Shown here one piece after another: positions 42,601 to 55,833 of a stretch of 64,000 nt of DNA. The stretch's first letter is position 1. Every line of letters begins with the position of its first letter. Source of the stretch: Fusarium oxysporum f. sp. lycopersici 4287 (lineage: Eukaryota > Ascomycota > Sordariomycetes > Hypocreales > Nectriaceae); the NCBI RefSeq assembly GCF_000149955.1, contig NC_030994.1, positions 868,001-932,000 on the forward strand. The letters run 5' to 3'. The notes beneath the pieces are model-generated. The model saw nothing but the letters and a program-made list of their open reading frames with translations, was not told the origin of the DNA and ran no database searches. A program made the position numbers and the translations under genes.

Positions 42601-45238
42601 AGACTTCGACTGACTCTTTGGCAACAGCGAGTGCAAGGGCTTCTCCATCAGACGCATCAGCATAAGTGGCTAGAACGCAGATCAAAGCGACGTCTGTAGT
42701 GAAATGGCTAATAGCATGGATCAACGCTCTGTTGACTTCACGAGGGGAGGCTCCAGATTCTACTAGACTCTTAGTGAAAGTCAAGCGGGTCATAGGATCC
42801 AAGATATTTAGGGCTTGCGGAAGAGCGAATGCTAGCGATGCTGCTGTCGGTGGCCTCTCACTGCCGAACAGGGTATCAACTATCGTGTCCTTCGCTTCTT
42901 TGACCGCACTGCATAGTGCCCTTGCCTGGAAAGCGTTCACATCGGCGCCGCGGTCCAAAAGTTTCTGCAGTGTTTTGAAAGAGGCATTGCCAGACGTGTC
43001 CTCGATAAGAGTCTGGACTTCATGCACAAGCATTGCATCCAGGTTGATCTTCTTGGGTGATCTGGTCAAGATAACATCAAGCTTCCACGCTTTGTTCTCG
43101 CTCGAGGGGATTTTCGCTAGTCCTTCAAGACAAACAGAGATGGTGTCATGGTTGTGTTTGCCCAATGTCAGAATCAGATCAATAACTTTGGGGTCAGGGG
43201 TTTGGGCGGCTTTCTGCAGAATTTGACCGTTGAGACCGTTTATGTCTGGTCTTCCTTGTTCAAGGATAAGTCGAAGAAGAGACATGTCAACAGGTGTTTC
43301 CGATATATTCGCAAGGAGAGCTTCTGCAACCTGTTGTCCAGCGACACTCGCCCTTGCATTAAACAGCATTGACATCATCTCGTACCTGATTTGGTGGTTA
43401 TCGATACTCATCACGTTGTTGACATGCGCAGCTGCTGTCTGAGGAGAAGCGTTTTGCATCAATTTGGTGAATAACCCCAGGTCCATCTGATTTATGATTT
43501 GGGTAAGTCCAGCGCCATCGTCATAGTTGATGTCCGCATTATACTTGAGTAAAAGATTGATCAGAGCGTCGTCTCTCTGGGAAGGGTCTTCACTGATTGC
43601 ATCTTGAAGAGCCTTGTGCAAAGCTGGGCCGGTTAAAGCTCCCCTTAGGAACATCTCAACCATACGATAACGATCCGACGGGGGTAGGCTCTTAACTAGA
43701 GGAAATATTGCGGTAAGTGTTTCGTTTGAGGGTCTCGCAAAGAGGATCTTGGCTGCCATTTCTGCATTTCCGGCTAAGATCGCTATACGTAGGGCCTCTC
43801 CGTTCTGGTAATCAGGCGATGCGACAGCGTGGCGGTTAGTAATGCGTGGCTTTACCTGCCCATTTTGCTTTCCGCTGGGTGGCTCGCGAAAGTGAGGGTT
43901 GAGTAGAAGTTCTACAGAATGAACGTCCCCAGCTTTAGCAGCTAGAATGAGACAATCGTTCAGAACATCGCCATTTGCTCCTCGTCTGAGGAGGGAGTAT
44001 AGCAAATTTTGTCGAGTCCCGGAATCTGCATGCTCGGGAATCAGAGGGACACAACTTGATGCCAATGCAGGATCAATCTTGGACGATCCGTTGAGAAGAG
44101 AGCCCACAAGGCTGGTTTGGCCCTTTGAAATGGCGGTTTTCAAAGCAGAAGCGTCGTTGTGCTCGATTGAAGCTCCATAACACGCCAAAAGGTCAGCCAT
44201 CTCAAAGAACTGTGTTTCGCACGCCACTTCAAGTGATCTTTCCAGTATAGGACCCTGGGCACCGCAGCAAAGTAGGAGCTCAGCAAAGTCAAGTTTCGAC
44301 CGTGGTTGCAATTCTGTGTTGTTCATGAGCTGCTCGAAAGCCTCATCAAGGCCAGGACTTTGAGGTGGCTTGTTTCCTGTGGCAATTGCCATCGCGATAT
44401 CTCTTCTCTGGTCGTTGATAGCGATCTTGAGAGCTTCAGCGTTGTTGTAGTTCCCGTCTGCTGTGGAACGACTCAGATGCAAAACAGTGTCGAAACATTG
44501 TGCTCTTGTGGCATCGGTAAGCGCTTGCGATGTGCATATTTCTTCCGGCCGTCCATCAGATCTTAGGATGAGCGATGCGATCTCTGATAAAGCTGGAACA
44601 GAGCACGCCTTGCGGAATTCGTCCTGCCCTTCCGCAGTGTTCGACGCATTTGCTCCATACCTCAATAGGACCTCCACGATTCGTGCATTTCTGGTTCGCG
44701 CCGCAGCTGGAAGACAGATATCGAGGGTCAATGGGTCAGCATGCGGTATAAGCACGTGTACCATGTCTAGTTGGTCTCGTTCAATGGCGGACTTTAGAAG
44801 GCGAGTCCGATCAAGACCATGCTCAACACTTTTTCTTCTGTTTAATAGTCCCTGCTTCTGTGTCTGCATACCACCTAGGTCGACACCGGCTGCAGCCAAT
44901 TTCGCAATCAATGATTCGGCTACACCGGGCGAGCCTGAACTGTCGACCCAAGAGTTCAACACGTTCAGTATCTCTTTGGTATCCCAATGCTTTCCTTTTT
45001 TCAGGTTACTCGATGAGAAGGCTCGCGACAAGCCACTCTTAGGTCGCAGTTGTGCGACTTCAGCGGACCGCCTCTGCAGAAGGCCGTCAGCGACTTCATC
45101 ATCACCGTGAGTTCGGAAAGAGGTTGGGTGAGGTGGTCGCGTGAGAGGAGTAGGGGCATTGGGTGGTAGTGAGAAACCCCATTGCTGTGATAATTGGATA
45201 ATGCGCCTCTGTCGGGCGTTAACCGTTGAGGAATTCAT
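39606..45238 (-). CDS. Giant ankyrin-repeat-like protein with C-terminal coiled coil
   Basis: Three exons, complement(39606..40930, 40981..41944, 41993..45238), encode 1,844 residues; both introns (48 and 50 nt) have GTAAGT donors and TAG acceptors with continuous frames. After a disordered N-terminus the protein is a long run of 30-35-residue helical repeats, most strongly degenerate. They show ankyrin-like pieces such as LLRYGANAS, DVLIAHGASISTNGG and LLAAGADPNYSNGEA. Clear canonical ankyrin repeats appear only near residues 1,404-1,465 (STPLMIAIQARRPDIVKELL, then GRTPLAMA). The last 190 residues are a charged Glu/Arg/Lys coiled coil. No enzyme, NACHT or membrane domain is seen. A scaffold role is inference; I do not recognise a characterised homologue. 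The start at 45238 is the first ATG of the frame. Confidence 0.85.
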
Positions 45239-47979
45239 TTTAAGATGCGGCTATCATTTGAATTGGCGAGTAGACGAGTCGATGGTGATACAAGCTGTTG
45301 GAAGACGGGTTGAGACTCGGTTTGAATGCTGTAAATCTGACGGTGTTGTACTGGGTATCAAATAATGAATGCGTGTTTGTTGTAGCAATAGCTGATGACA
45401 GTTGAAAGAATGCGAAATGAGACGGAAGAATGATGCGTGGTTGAGGAGAAGTCTGCCCCTCATAAGGCTGCGATGATATTGTTATTGTACAATTGAGGAA
45501 ACAAAGCACGACCCGGTACTTCCTGGCTTGACCGAGTGTGCAGTGGCCTCGCCTTTTGTCTCGAGGTGAGGCCCAGTCGGAGGCGGTTCTTAGTGTTACA
45601 GAATATGCCTGAAGCCGGGGGGGAGCCTGAAGGCTGTGATACCCCACTGTGTATGCACTAAGCCACAGCCGCAACACCCCACATACGTCTGGGTGTCACA
45701 TCGTGTAATTCACTGGGCATGAGAGCCTCCAATGAGACCTGATATCTTGTATGTAGTCTTGATTTCAAGGTTCAATTGCATTATAGACCTGTGCTACTCT
45801 TATCCAAACTCAAGGAAGCGATCGCATCAAGTTCGGCAGTGTAGAATGCCTAATGTTTAACGTAAATTACACTTCGTTCTCGGCCTGTTATCGTATGAGT
45901 GGATGCCCTGTCGTTGAGGTAAACGCCCTAAAACATGCACTCTAATTGAGGTGACGTATAGCGGCCCAAGGTCTAATGATAATCACTGACCCCAGCATTG
46001 GACGAAACAATGGTCGCAAATCAGTAATTCAACTGCAATATCTTTCCAATTACCCCAATGAACATCTCAATACATTAGCCGGCCTCAATAAGAATCCTCC
46101 GACGCACACACACAGGGACACTCCCTGGACGAGCTTGCGAAGCTCTTCTCATGCCAAGCCGCCTGCACTGCCACGATCCTCTGTCATGACATCTGCTCCA
46201 ACTGCCACTGACACATGAAACCAATGGCCCCGACCCCTGGCTGAAAATCTCTCGCGGCGATCACTAGGCCGTAAACAGGCCAGTTCGGGCGACGCCTAAG
46301 AATAAACCCATCGGGAGGTTGGACCGACGCCTCCGTCTAAGAGGAGCTGGCCACGCGTATGCTGGCGTAGCCTCAGCCTAATTGAGACTTTCTTTCGAGA
46401 CTAATGTGAGAACTTCTGTAGACGAGTTGTGAATGGGCTGATGTTTGAAGAATCCTTCTCGTGGTTCGTGTAGCTTAGAATTAACGTTAGAAGTTTAGTC
46501 AAACTGTTGGAACAACGTTGTAGTTGACGAGGACTAAGCCCTTTGGGGGTAGCATTTCGAACATTCTTTTACGACTCATGGAACAACAAAATTACTTCCC
46601 CTCTGCCTTATCGTCAAATTCGTCATCGTCTCATTTTCCGATTGACTCAGTCGGTGTCACCGTATATTGACTTGAGGGAGGCGTAACTGTAATTATGCTT
46701 ACTCAATCGTTTACCCTAAATCTAAATGCTTGGATTGATAGTCAAGATCCTCTGTTCAAGACTGGCCTGCAGAAATCAGTAGATGGCATGAATGGCACCG
46801 CGTGTATTAACCCATTGAGAACTAGCATGACGATCTGATCAACAGTCGAGATGCAGGTCTAGTTCAGAACTGACCTGGTCCCTGACGTGCCCATATTAGC
46901 TGTCAAGTTCGCAACAGCCTTGAAACAAGCAACGCGCAAACTAAGCTTTGGCAAAGTCACACTCGGTATTTGTGTTGGAGTAGTAGCCAATCGGCATACT
47001 TCAAATTCACGATATCATAAAGTTGTCATTTCGGTAGCCATTGAAGAGGGCTATCTAAATCATGACGACCCAGTCCAAGCTGGCTGAGACATCACGAGAC
47101 TCATCTGACCCAAGGGCTGTAACACTGGTGTATTTTAGCTATACGAGAGCGCGTAAGGATACAGGAGAACATCCTCACGCTTCCAGGCGTAAAGTATCCA
47201 CGTATCTGTAACTATGGTACAGACTAGCTCTGAGAGCATTGTACATGTCATCGTGAGCCCGGGAATATCATTAAATGTCATGCAGTAATACTTGAGCGGA
47301 TTTATCAGAATTGGCTTCTGAGACTGAACGTTCCTTATTATTTCCACTACAAGCATGGATAGGCATTTAAAGTTCGTTTCAGGCCCCAGACTGACTGCGT
47401 ATGATGATCTTTAATGTCCAGAGCTGGGCTATAGGGTAGTATGCTTGCTGTATAAGTGATGTGGGTAAGAGCTTAGCCGTCCACCAGCACAGCTCAGTTT
47501 AAATCAATACAGTGGACAAGATCGCACATAAACTGACAAATTTATGAGTATTGAGTTTTATTTCAATCTAGTAGCATAGGCGAAACTGCCGATGGGGTGC
47601 TTGTATATGTAAATACTGGATGCAGATATGATAGGATAGACGCAGGATTCTCCACGTCTAAGGAATGTCATCTGCCTTCTAGAAGGGGAACTGTAAGCAA
47701 TAGAACCGCCAGTCTCACCAGTTACTCAACATCCGAGTAAGCACTCTATCTAATAGCGTATCGACCTTGTAATATGATTCAAGATATTTACATCAAATTC
47801 TCTTCTCTTCTCTTCATATCCGAAACCGCAATCATGACGTGCAATCACATCAGTACCATTACCCCGCCATCATGGGCCCGATCCCCAATCACCGCCATAG
47901 CTCCGAACCACTCCTCCATCGAAAACCGCCCTCTTCCGACCCGACACATTATTAATCCCCAGTCCCGACACTCACCCTC
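45239..47979. other. Gene-free 2.7 kb between divergent genes
   Basis: This lies between the start of the ankyrin-like gene and the ZTA1-type gene. Only short ORFs without domains occur. A small GAGCTT-GCG-AAGCTC hairpin lies near 46,130. No RNA gene or transposon remnant was recognised, although part of the sequence is AT-rich and could be degraded repeat. Confidence 0.55.
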
Positions 47980-49129
47980 ATGGCTCAACCTCTCCGACGC
48001 TCCCTGCTCAGAACCAGCACCATATCAAAGCCACTCACCCAAATCCCAATCCAGCGAATCTCCAGAATAACCTCACATTTCTCAACAGCAACAATGGCGC
48101 CTGTACCTCCCAAGATGAAGGCCGTTCAGATTAACAAGAACGGCGGCACTGAAGTCCTTGAATTCAACGATGTTGCTGTTCCCAAAGCCGGTGAGGGCCA
48201 GATCCTCGTCAAGAACCAGATTGCGGGCTTGAACTATATCGATACATACTTCCGAAGTGGTCTCTACAAAGCGCCCCAGTTTCCTCTTACCCTCGGTCGT
48301 GAGGCTGCTGGTAGTGTCGTTGACGCTCACTCCTCTGTTAAGGGGTTTGAGAACGGTACGCGCGTGGTCTTCATGGGAACTGTCGGCGCCTACGCTGAGT
48401 ACAGTGTTGTTAACGCTTCTGACGCTGTCAAAATCCCCGACGAAGTTCCCACTGACCAAGCTGTCGCTGCTTATCTCCAGGGTCTTACAGCATGGACTTT
48501 CATCCGTGAAGCTGGTCAAGTCAAGGCTGGCCAATGGGTCCTTGTTCACGCTGCATCTGGTGGTGTAGGTACTCTGCTTGTTCAGCTGCTCCGAATTGTC
48601 GGTGCCAAGGTCATTGGTACTGCTAGTTCAGAGGAGAAGCTTGCACTTGCGAAGAAGAATGGTGCGGAGTGGGTTATCAACTCTCATGATGATGTTGTTG
48701 CAAAGGTTAAGGAGATCACTGGTGGTCATGGTGCGGATGTTATCTTTGATGGTGTGGGCAAGGTTACTTTCGATGGAGATCTTGAGATGATTGCTGCAAA
48801 GGGTAACCTCATCTCCTTTGGCAACGCTGTAAGTGATATCTCACCAACTCTCACATCCCAAACTAACAACACAGTCCGGCGCTGTGGAACCCGTGAGCCT
48901 CTTCCGACTTACACCCAAGTGCGTCCGCTTGATGCGCCCCGTAGTCAACGGCTACGTCTCCGAGCGAGCTGACCTCGAAAAGTACACATCCGAGCTCTTC
49001 GACCTCATCAAGTCCAAGAAGCTCGAACTTACCATCCACAAGGTGTACCCCCTCAAGGACGTGGCACAGGCACACCAGGACATCGAGAGCCGAAAGACGA
49101 TTGGAAAGTTGCTCATTAAAATCGATTAA
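47980..49129 (+). CDS. ZTA1: NADPH:quinone oxidoreductase (zeta-crystallin/Zta1 type)
   Basis: Two exons, 47980..48828 and 48875..49129, encode 367 residues; the 46-nt intron has GTAAGT and ACAG borders. The product is a medium-chain dehydrogenase/reductase that reduces quinones with NADPH and binds AU-rich RNA in yeast. Conserved parts are the GroES-like N-terminal domain (NYIDTYFRSGLYK, PLTLGREAAGSV), the NADPH-binding GGVGTLLVQLLRIVGAKVIG and the C-terminal catalytic segment. The zinc ligands of alcohol dehydrogenases are absent, as in this family. The first 38 residues are Arg/Ser-rich without acidic residues, like a mitochondrial presequence, and a second ATG (48094, residue 39) opens a cytosolic-length protein of normal family size. 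Both starts may be used. Confidence 0.92.
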
Positions 49130-49298
49130 GTCTAGCCTTTTTATTTTTATTTTGAATGCGCTATCTGTCTATAATGCTATATGGATGGTTCAACCATGAC
49201 CAAAAAACATAAATCTTTTAAGAAATTTTCATCTCGGTCCGTGAAATGCGAGAGGCCTGCTCGCACAAGGGTGGCCTTGGTCATCATTATTTCTATTT

Positions 49299-50662
<1,364 letters not shown>

Positions 50663-52345
50663 TTTCAGTAGATTTCTTTGTTCTGACTGAGCGATTCAAG
50701 ATTGCGGTGAAAAAGCACAAAGCAAAAAGAAGTCGAGGAGGCGGGTTGCGTTGAGGGATGGCGGGGTTAAAGGTCAATGAATGGTAGGGGGAAAATGTCG
50801 GGGATGGCGGGGCAGCTTTTTTTTTGGGCTCATTTAGAAGGAGGGGGTTCGTGCTGATGTGATTGACGCTGCTAATTTAATGGCGGTGGGACTCCAAGGA
50901 TCTTGACATGTCCATGCCTCATGGAGGATTATTCGGGGCTTGAGGCTGAAGTCTCAAGGACGACTAGACTGTCGATATCGGATCTCACGAGAATGAGTCG
51001 AACGATTGAGAATGAGTGGCAAATAATATCGCAGCATGGCATAGGCCCGAATGGATTACACTCAAAATCGAGTTTAACAATATGCGCTCCATACAACGGC
51101 CTTGTATCAACGACAGCGGTTTACCCGACTTGAACTGAACCGAACAGACAATCATGGTGGGCGGGCAGGGTATTTGTGGAGTACCGGCCTCGTAATGCTT
51201 ATATCTCTTACATTCTCTGTTGTACTGTGGATGTATTTAATCAACCTGCGCTTCATAAAGCAATGCATCTTGTCGTCAGCAGTTGATGGAGAAGTAAATT
51301 TTGGTGTCGTCCATTCATGAATAATGACTCTAACTTTGATAGATGTCCATGCATTGATAGCGATCTCTCCGATGGCTAAACCCGACTTTGAAACTTCGTA
51401 TTACTTCTCGTATCGGCCGTGAATCTGAAGGAACGAGAATATTAAAGAATGACCAATGCTATCCCTCATTAAATGCCGAATCAGAGATCAAGCTAGCACT
51501 TATGCTCATAGTCTGGGCTTTGATGGACTGGGGACTTGACGGTCTTGGTTCTTCAGTAATAACTCTAAGTGAAGCTGAGTTGGTTCCAATTAGATGCGGC
51601 GGAAGTATGGAACGATGACGCACTTTATTTGACAAGGAGTTTATAGTGGTAAATTGAGGATTAACAGAGTAGTTATTCTGCCTGAGGTCGTTTAATTGAG
51701 AATTTCATTTCTTGAACCAATCTGAGATGCTGCTTCGCTGTAATTTAGAAGCACTTGTACAACGCCTGTGCACGTGATCACGTACACCAGCCTCTCGATT
51801 TGCGCCGCCTAATCCTCGGCGCGTATCGCGTCGGCTGCATACAGCATCTTCGCGATAGCATCACAAGAAGTATCGACAAAAAAAGCAAGTCGCATTTCAA
51901 CAGCCCAGCAAAAAGATCTCAACGCTGATACCGAAAATATTGCACTGCCATTATCGCGAACTTTTTGACGGCACCCTTCAAGATTCATTGTTTGCTCATC
52001 TCACCGCCACCAACATGTTTCTTTGTTGTGTTTGACTACATCTCAACGCTTAGATTGGCCAGTCAAGCTGGCACACGGCAAACCTGTCTTTGTGAATCGC
52101 GAATAGAAGCGGGGAGCTACTTGGTGGCGCTGATTTGATACGTCTGTGTGGTCGACACAAAGTCAGTGCTGCTATTTTCATCTCAGACGACAAAGAACGA
52201 CCACTTTCACCCACTCTCATCTCAAAGACAACAGACACGATTTTCATGAAACAAAAGGGCGCATTCCCTTTCAGATTGGATTCTTTTTGTTGTTCAATTT
52301 TCTGTTCATACCAGCTTCACTCAGCCTCCACATCTCACCTCAACC
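50663..52345. other. Intergenic region between divergent genes
   Basis: This 1.7 kb lies between the start of GAL10 and the SUN-domain gene. It should hold both promoters; the right end (from about 51,900) looks like the leader of the SUN gene, with TC-rich runs. A T-run adjoins GAL10 near 50,818. No gene or RNA was recognised. Confidence 0.55.
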
Positions 52346-55300
52346 ATGCCTCCCAGAGTCAGTAGACGTAATACCCGCCTCACAAGTCGGGAACCCGAGC
52401 AACAACCCACGAATGAGTCGACGAATACGTTGGTGAGACCTCACTTACCGGCTCTGCAAGGAACGCCAAGCACACGGAGACAGTACACATATGGCTCTGG
52501 TGCTGAGCCACCACCAAAGGTGGGAGCTGGTCTGCAGCGCATGGATTTGGGCAGTGCCGTCAATCAAGCCCTCGCAAACAACGCCGATGATGAGGAAGAA
52601 TTCGTGCGACCAGCAAAGCCAAGGGCAGCGTCCGCAAGGGCAGATGATGCGGGTCCATCAAGAGACAGTAAGTGATATGGACATTGCTTTCGACAAATCC
52701 TAACATGAATTAGATGCATCACGCTCAGCAACAATCGCTGTTCAGCAATTAGCGACTGGGAGAGATGATGATAGCTCACGAAGCTTTGGGTTGGAAAGTG
52801 ACTACTACGAAGATGCAACGATAGGATCGGTGCCACCTTTGATAATAAGAACTGAAAGGCAGCCTGCTGCCTCCAACCCGAACCCTCGAGTTCAACGAGA
52901 CACGTCTGTACAGCGCAGCTTACAGCCATCTCGCCTACGCGAGCAACCTAGTCTTGAGACGCAGCCCAGAAGACCTAGGGATACTCAACAAACGTCACTC
53001 CAAGTACCGAGACAAACACGGCAGAAATCGCGTGAACTAGAAGAAGATGAGCCGGAGGAGAGGGCTGCGCCTGCTACCCGTAGTAGGACTACGGTGAATA
53101 CACCAGCCCCAAACAAAACCCGACAAAGTCAGCCCCGGCCTCGAAACCCTACGGTAGTGGAAGATAGCGAGGAGAGTGAAAGCTCTGCTGAGAGCGACGA
53201 AGACGACATCGAGAGCGAAATCCAATATGGAGGCAACGCAAGCAAGGCACGTACAATCACAAAAAAGTCTACGCGTACAGTTGCCAACCCAATCCGTCGA
53301 CAGCCGGCACAGCAGCTATCTCGAAACGCTGCTCCTGAGAGGAGAGATCAAAGAACAAGCGGTGGCCAGAGCCTTTTTTCTAGAATCAATAGGCCTGCTT
53401 CGCAATCAAGCTCATTTGAAAAGGCCCGTCAAATTCCCCATGATCCACAAGAGCGCGTTTGGGACATTCAGCGAGAAATTCAAGAAGCAGAGGATCAAAT
53501 TGCTCGTGAACGAGCTGAGAGAGCTGAGAGAGAACGAGCGGCCCAAATAGAGCCATGGCGTCAATGGTTTCGGGAACAGATTGCTTGGTTATTAACACTC
53601 TGGCCATTTAACTTGATTTGGAGACGTCGTGAAGACGATGACTTTGACGATTTTGACGATGATCAATACAACAATGGTGGCCCTACGGATTGGTGGAAGT
53701 TATTAAATCCAATGACATATCTGCAGTCTGTGGTATGGTTGGTCGATAAGATTATGGATCATTTCGTCAACCTTCTCGACGGATTATCTGGTGTTCAAAT
53801 CCGAGGTTCTTGGACCGAAAGAGTGGTCTACGCTGTTCTCATTGGCAGTGTTGGATTGCTTTTGGGAGTCTCCCTCGTTTCGGGCATGGGAGCTGTGAAG
53901 CCATCTCTACCAAGTATTCCAAACTTTGGCTTAGGTGGTTTCCACATACCGAACCCTTCTAGCTTTGTTCACAACGTTGGAGATATGATGCCATCGTTCT
54001 CATTGCCCTCGTGGCCGCCCTGGAGCAGAGACGACGATGAGCATGATGTCTTCGCAGAAACTCCCATCAACAACATTGAACTTACAGATGAAGTCAAAAA
54101 GGCAATGAAAAAGCTGACATCAAAACTCAGTGACCAGAAGAAAAGTCTCGAGAAGTTGGAAGCGAAACTCCCTCAATACATCACCATGGAAACCATCAAT
54201 GGAAAGCCGTCTATTCCCCAACAGTTCTATCATGGTCTTCAAGATTATCTGAAGGAGAGTGGGAGCTTTTTGAACATGAAGAAGAAGGGCGGAAACTACG
54301 AAATCTCCACGGAAAAGCAGTGGAAGGCTATCGTGGCGGGACTCGGTAAAGACAAAGACTTCAAGTCGAAGCTCACGAAAGTCGTCGACAGCGGCATTGA
54401 GGAGAAGCTGCCTGCTTTCTGGGACACATGGTTCAAGAATAACAACAAGATTCTCGAACCGCTCATTGAAAAGGCAATGACCAAGACGAAGGCTGCTGGA
54501 TCAGGAGCTGGATTCGACAAGAAGGTCGCCCAGATTGTCAATGAGCAACTCGGCAAGCAGAACCAGACAGTTGTTACTCGAAGCGAATTCATAAAACATC
54601 TCGGGAACGAACTGGCAACCCACCAAGCAACAGTTCGAGCTGAGCTCCAAGAGCTAAAGTCGGATATGTTGACTCATATTCAAGAGTCGATTCGTACTGC
54701 GCAATTGATGGCTCCCCAGGGAACATCGGACGCTGAGATGAGGAAACTCATTCGAGAGATTGTTATCCAGACTATATCAGACGAAGTCCTTGGAGTTGGT
54801 GCCAAGGCAAAGATTCACGAAGACTGGAACACGCGGCTCAAGCACCAGGTCAACTTCTTTGCGGTTGGCGCTGGGGCTACCATTGATGAGGCTCTCACGA
54901 CAGGTGTATGGGATCCATGGAAGAAGGGCGTCGCTACTAAAGAAGCCTTGAAGCGTGGCGTCTCTGGCGTACATCCTCTCCCTGCCGCGGCAGCACTTCT
55001 CCCGTGGCAAGATGAAGGAGACTGTTTTTGCTCAGTTCACGACATCGATAGCAGCGGACGATACCATGGTGCCAGAATCTCTGTTCACCTTGGCCATCTG
55101 GTCGTTCCCACTGACATCGTGATCGAACACATTAATAAGAACGCAACGACAGATCCACTGGCTCGACCGCGACAGATCGAAGTCTTTGCTAGATTCGAAG
55201 ACAAAATGGAGCGTGATCAAGTCTTTGCTATAACAGCCAACTGGTTCAGAGAAGACACAACTAACCGCAATGTCTCGGTCCCTTTGTCCGATCAATTCGT

Positions 55301-55490
55301 CAAGATCAGCGACTTTGAGTACGTTGGAAACGAGCTAAACGACGGCGTTCACGTACAGCACATGAAAGATGAGTTCTCCAACCTCGGAATCGGCACAGAC
55401 CAGATCGTCGTTCGATCCATGGGCAATTACGGCGCGGTAGACCATACGTGCTTTTACCGCGTTCGGCTATTTGGAAACGTGGTGGAATAG
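52346..55490 (+). CDS. SUN-domain nuclear envelope protein (Sad1/UNC-84 family)
   Basis: Two exons, 52346..52667 and 52714..55490, encode 1,032 residues; the intron has GTAAGT, a CTAAC branch and TAG, and the frame is continuous. SUN proteins sit in the inner nuclear membrane and bind KASH proteins to connect nucleus and cytoskeleton. The long N-terminus is disordered, charged and presumably nucleoplasmic. A hydrophobic stretch lies at about 394-405 (IAWLLTLWPFNLIW), and a clear transmembrane helix at about 477-498 (VVYAVLIGSVGLLLGVSLVS). Lysine/glutamate coiled coil and helical segments follow. The SUN domain occupies about 857-1,032, with the conserved GDCFCS, VIEHINK and HTCFYRVRLFG. The length is at the long end of the fungal family. 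The ATG at 52346 has a CAACCATG context. Confidence 0.9.
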
Positions 55491-55833
55491 TTGTGTAAAA
55501 ACCAACGGATGCATATATCTGTTGGTGCAGTTTAGACTTCGATTTGCTTTCTAGGCGTTGGGGATAGTTGATTGGTTCATGTACATAGTCTTGTGTGGGA
55601 GTGTGAATTATATACGCAAGGCATTGAAGCGTGGAGCTGGTATGGGAATGGATAGCTTTTGCTGAGAATGGTGCTACTTATAATTCAATCATGACCTTTC
55701 TGATGACAATCAACAACTTCTTATAAGATACACGAGACGATGAATTTGAACATTAACCCTATGCATTTTAATTCGCAACTTTTGTCTATCCCTATATACA
55801 AGGCTCCAGAGGGTATCGAACCTGTCCACCTCC
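55491..55833. other. Intergenic region between convergent genes
   Basis: This 343-base spacer lies between the 3' ends of the SUN gene and DBP4. It is AT-rich and presumably carries both polyadenylation regions. A tRNA-like GGTTCGATACC string just inside the border lacks any surrounding cloverleaf. Confidence 0.6.

Noticed and set aside
46887..47087. 66-codon ORF in the 2.7 kb gene-free region
   Set aside because: Short, no conserved motif and no flanking splice signals that extend it.
55805..55832. GGTTCGATACC string on the minus strand resembling a tRNA T-loop
   Set aside because: No acceptor stem, D-arm or anticodon arm can be built from the flanks.
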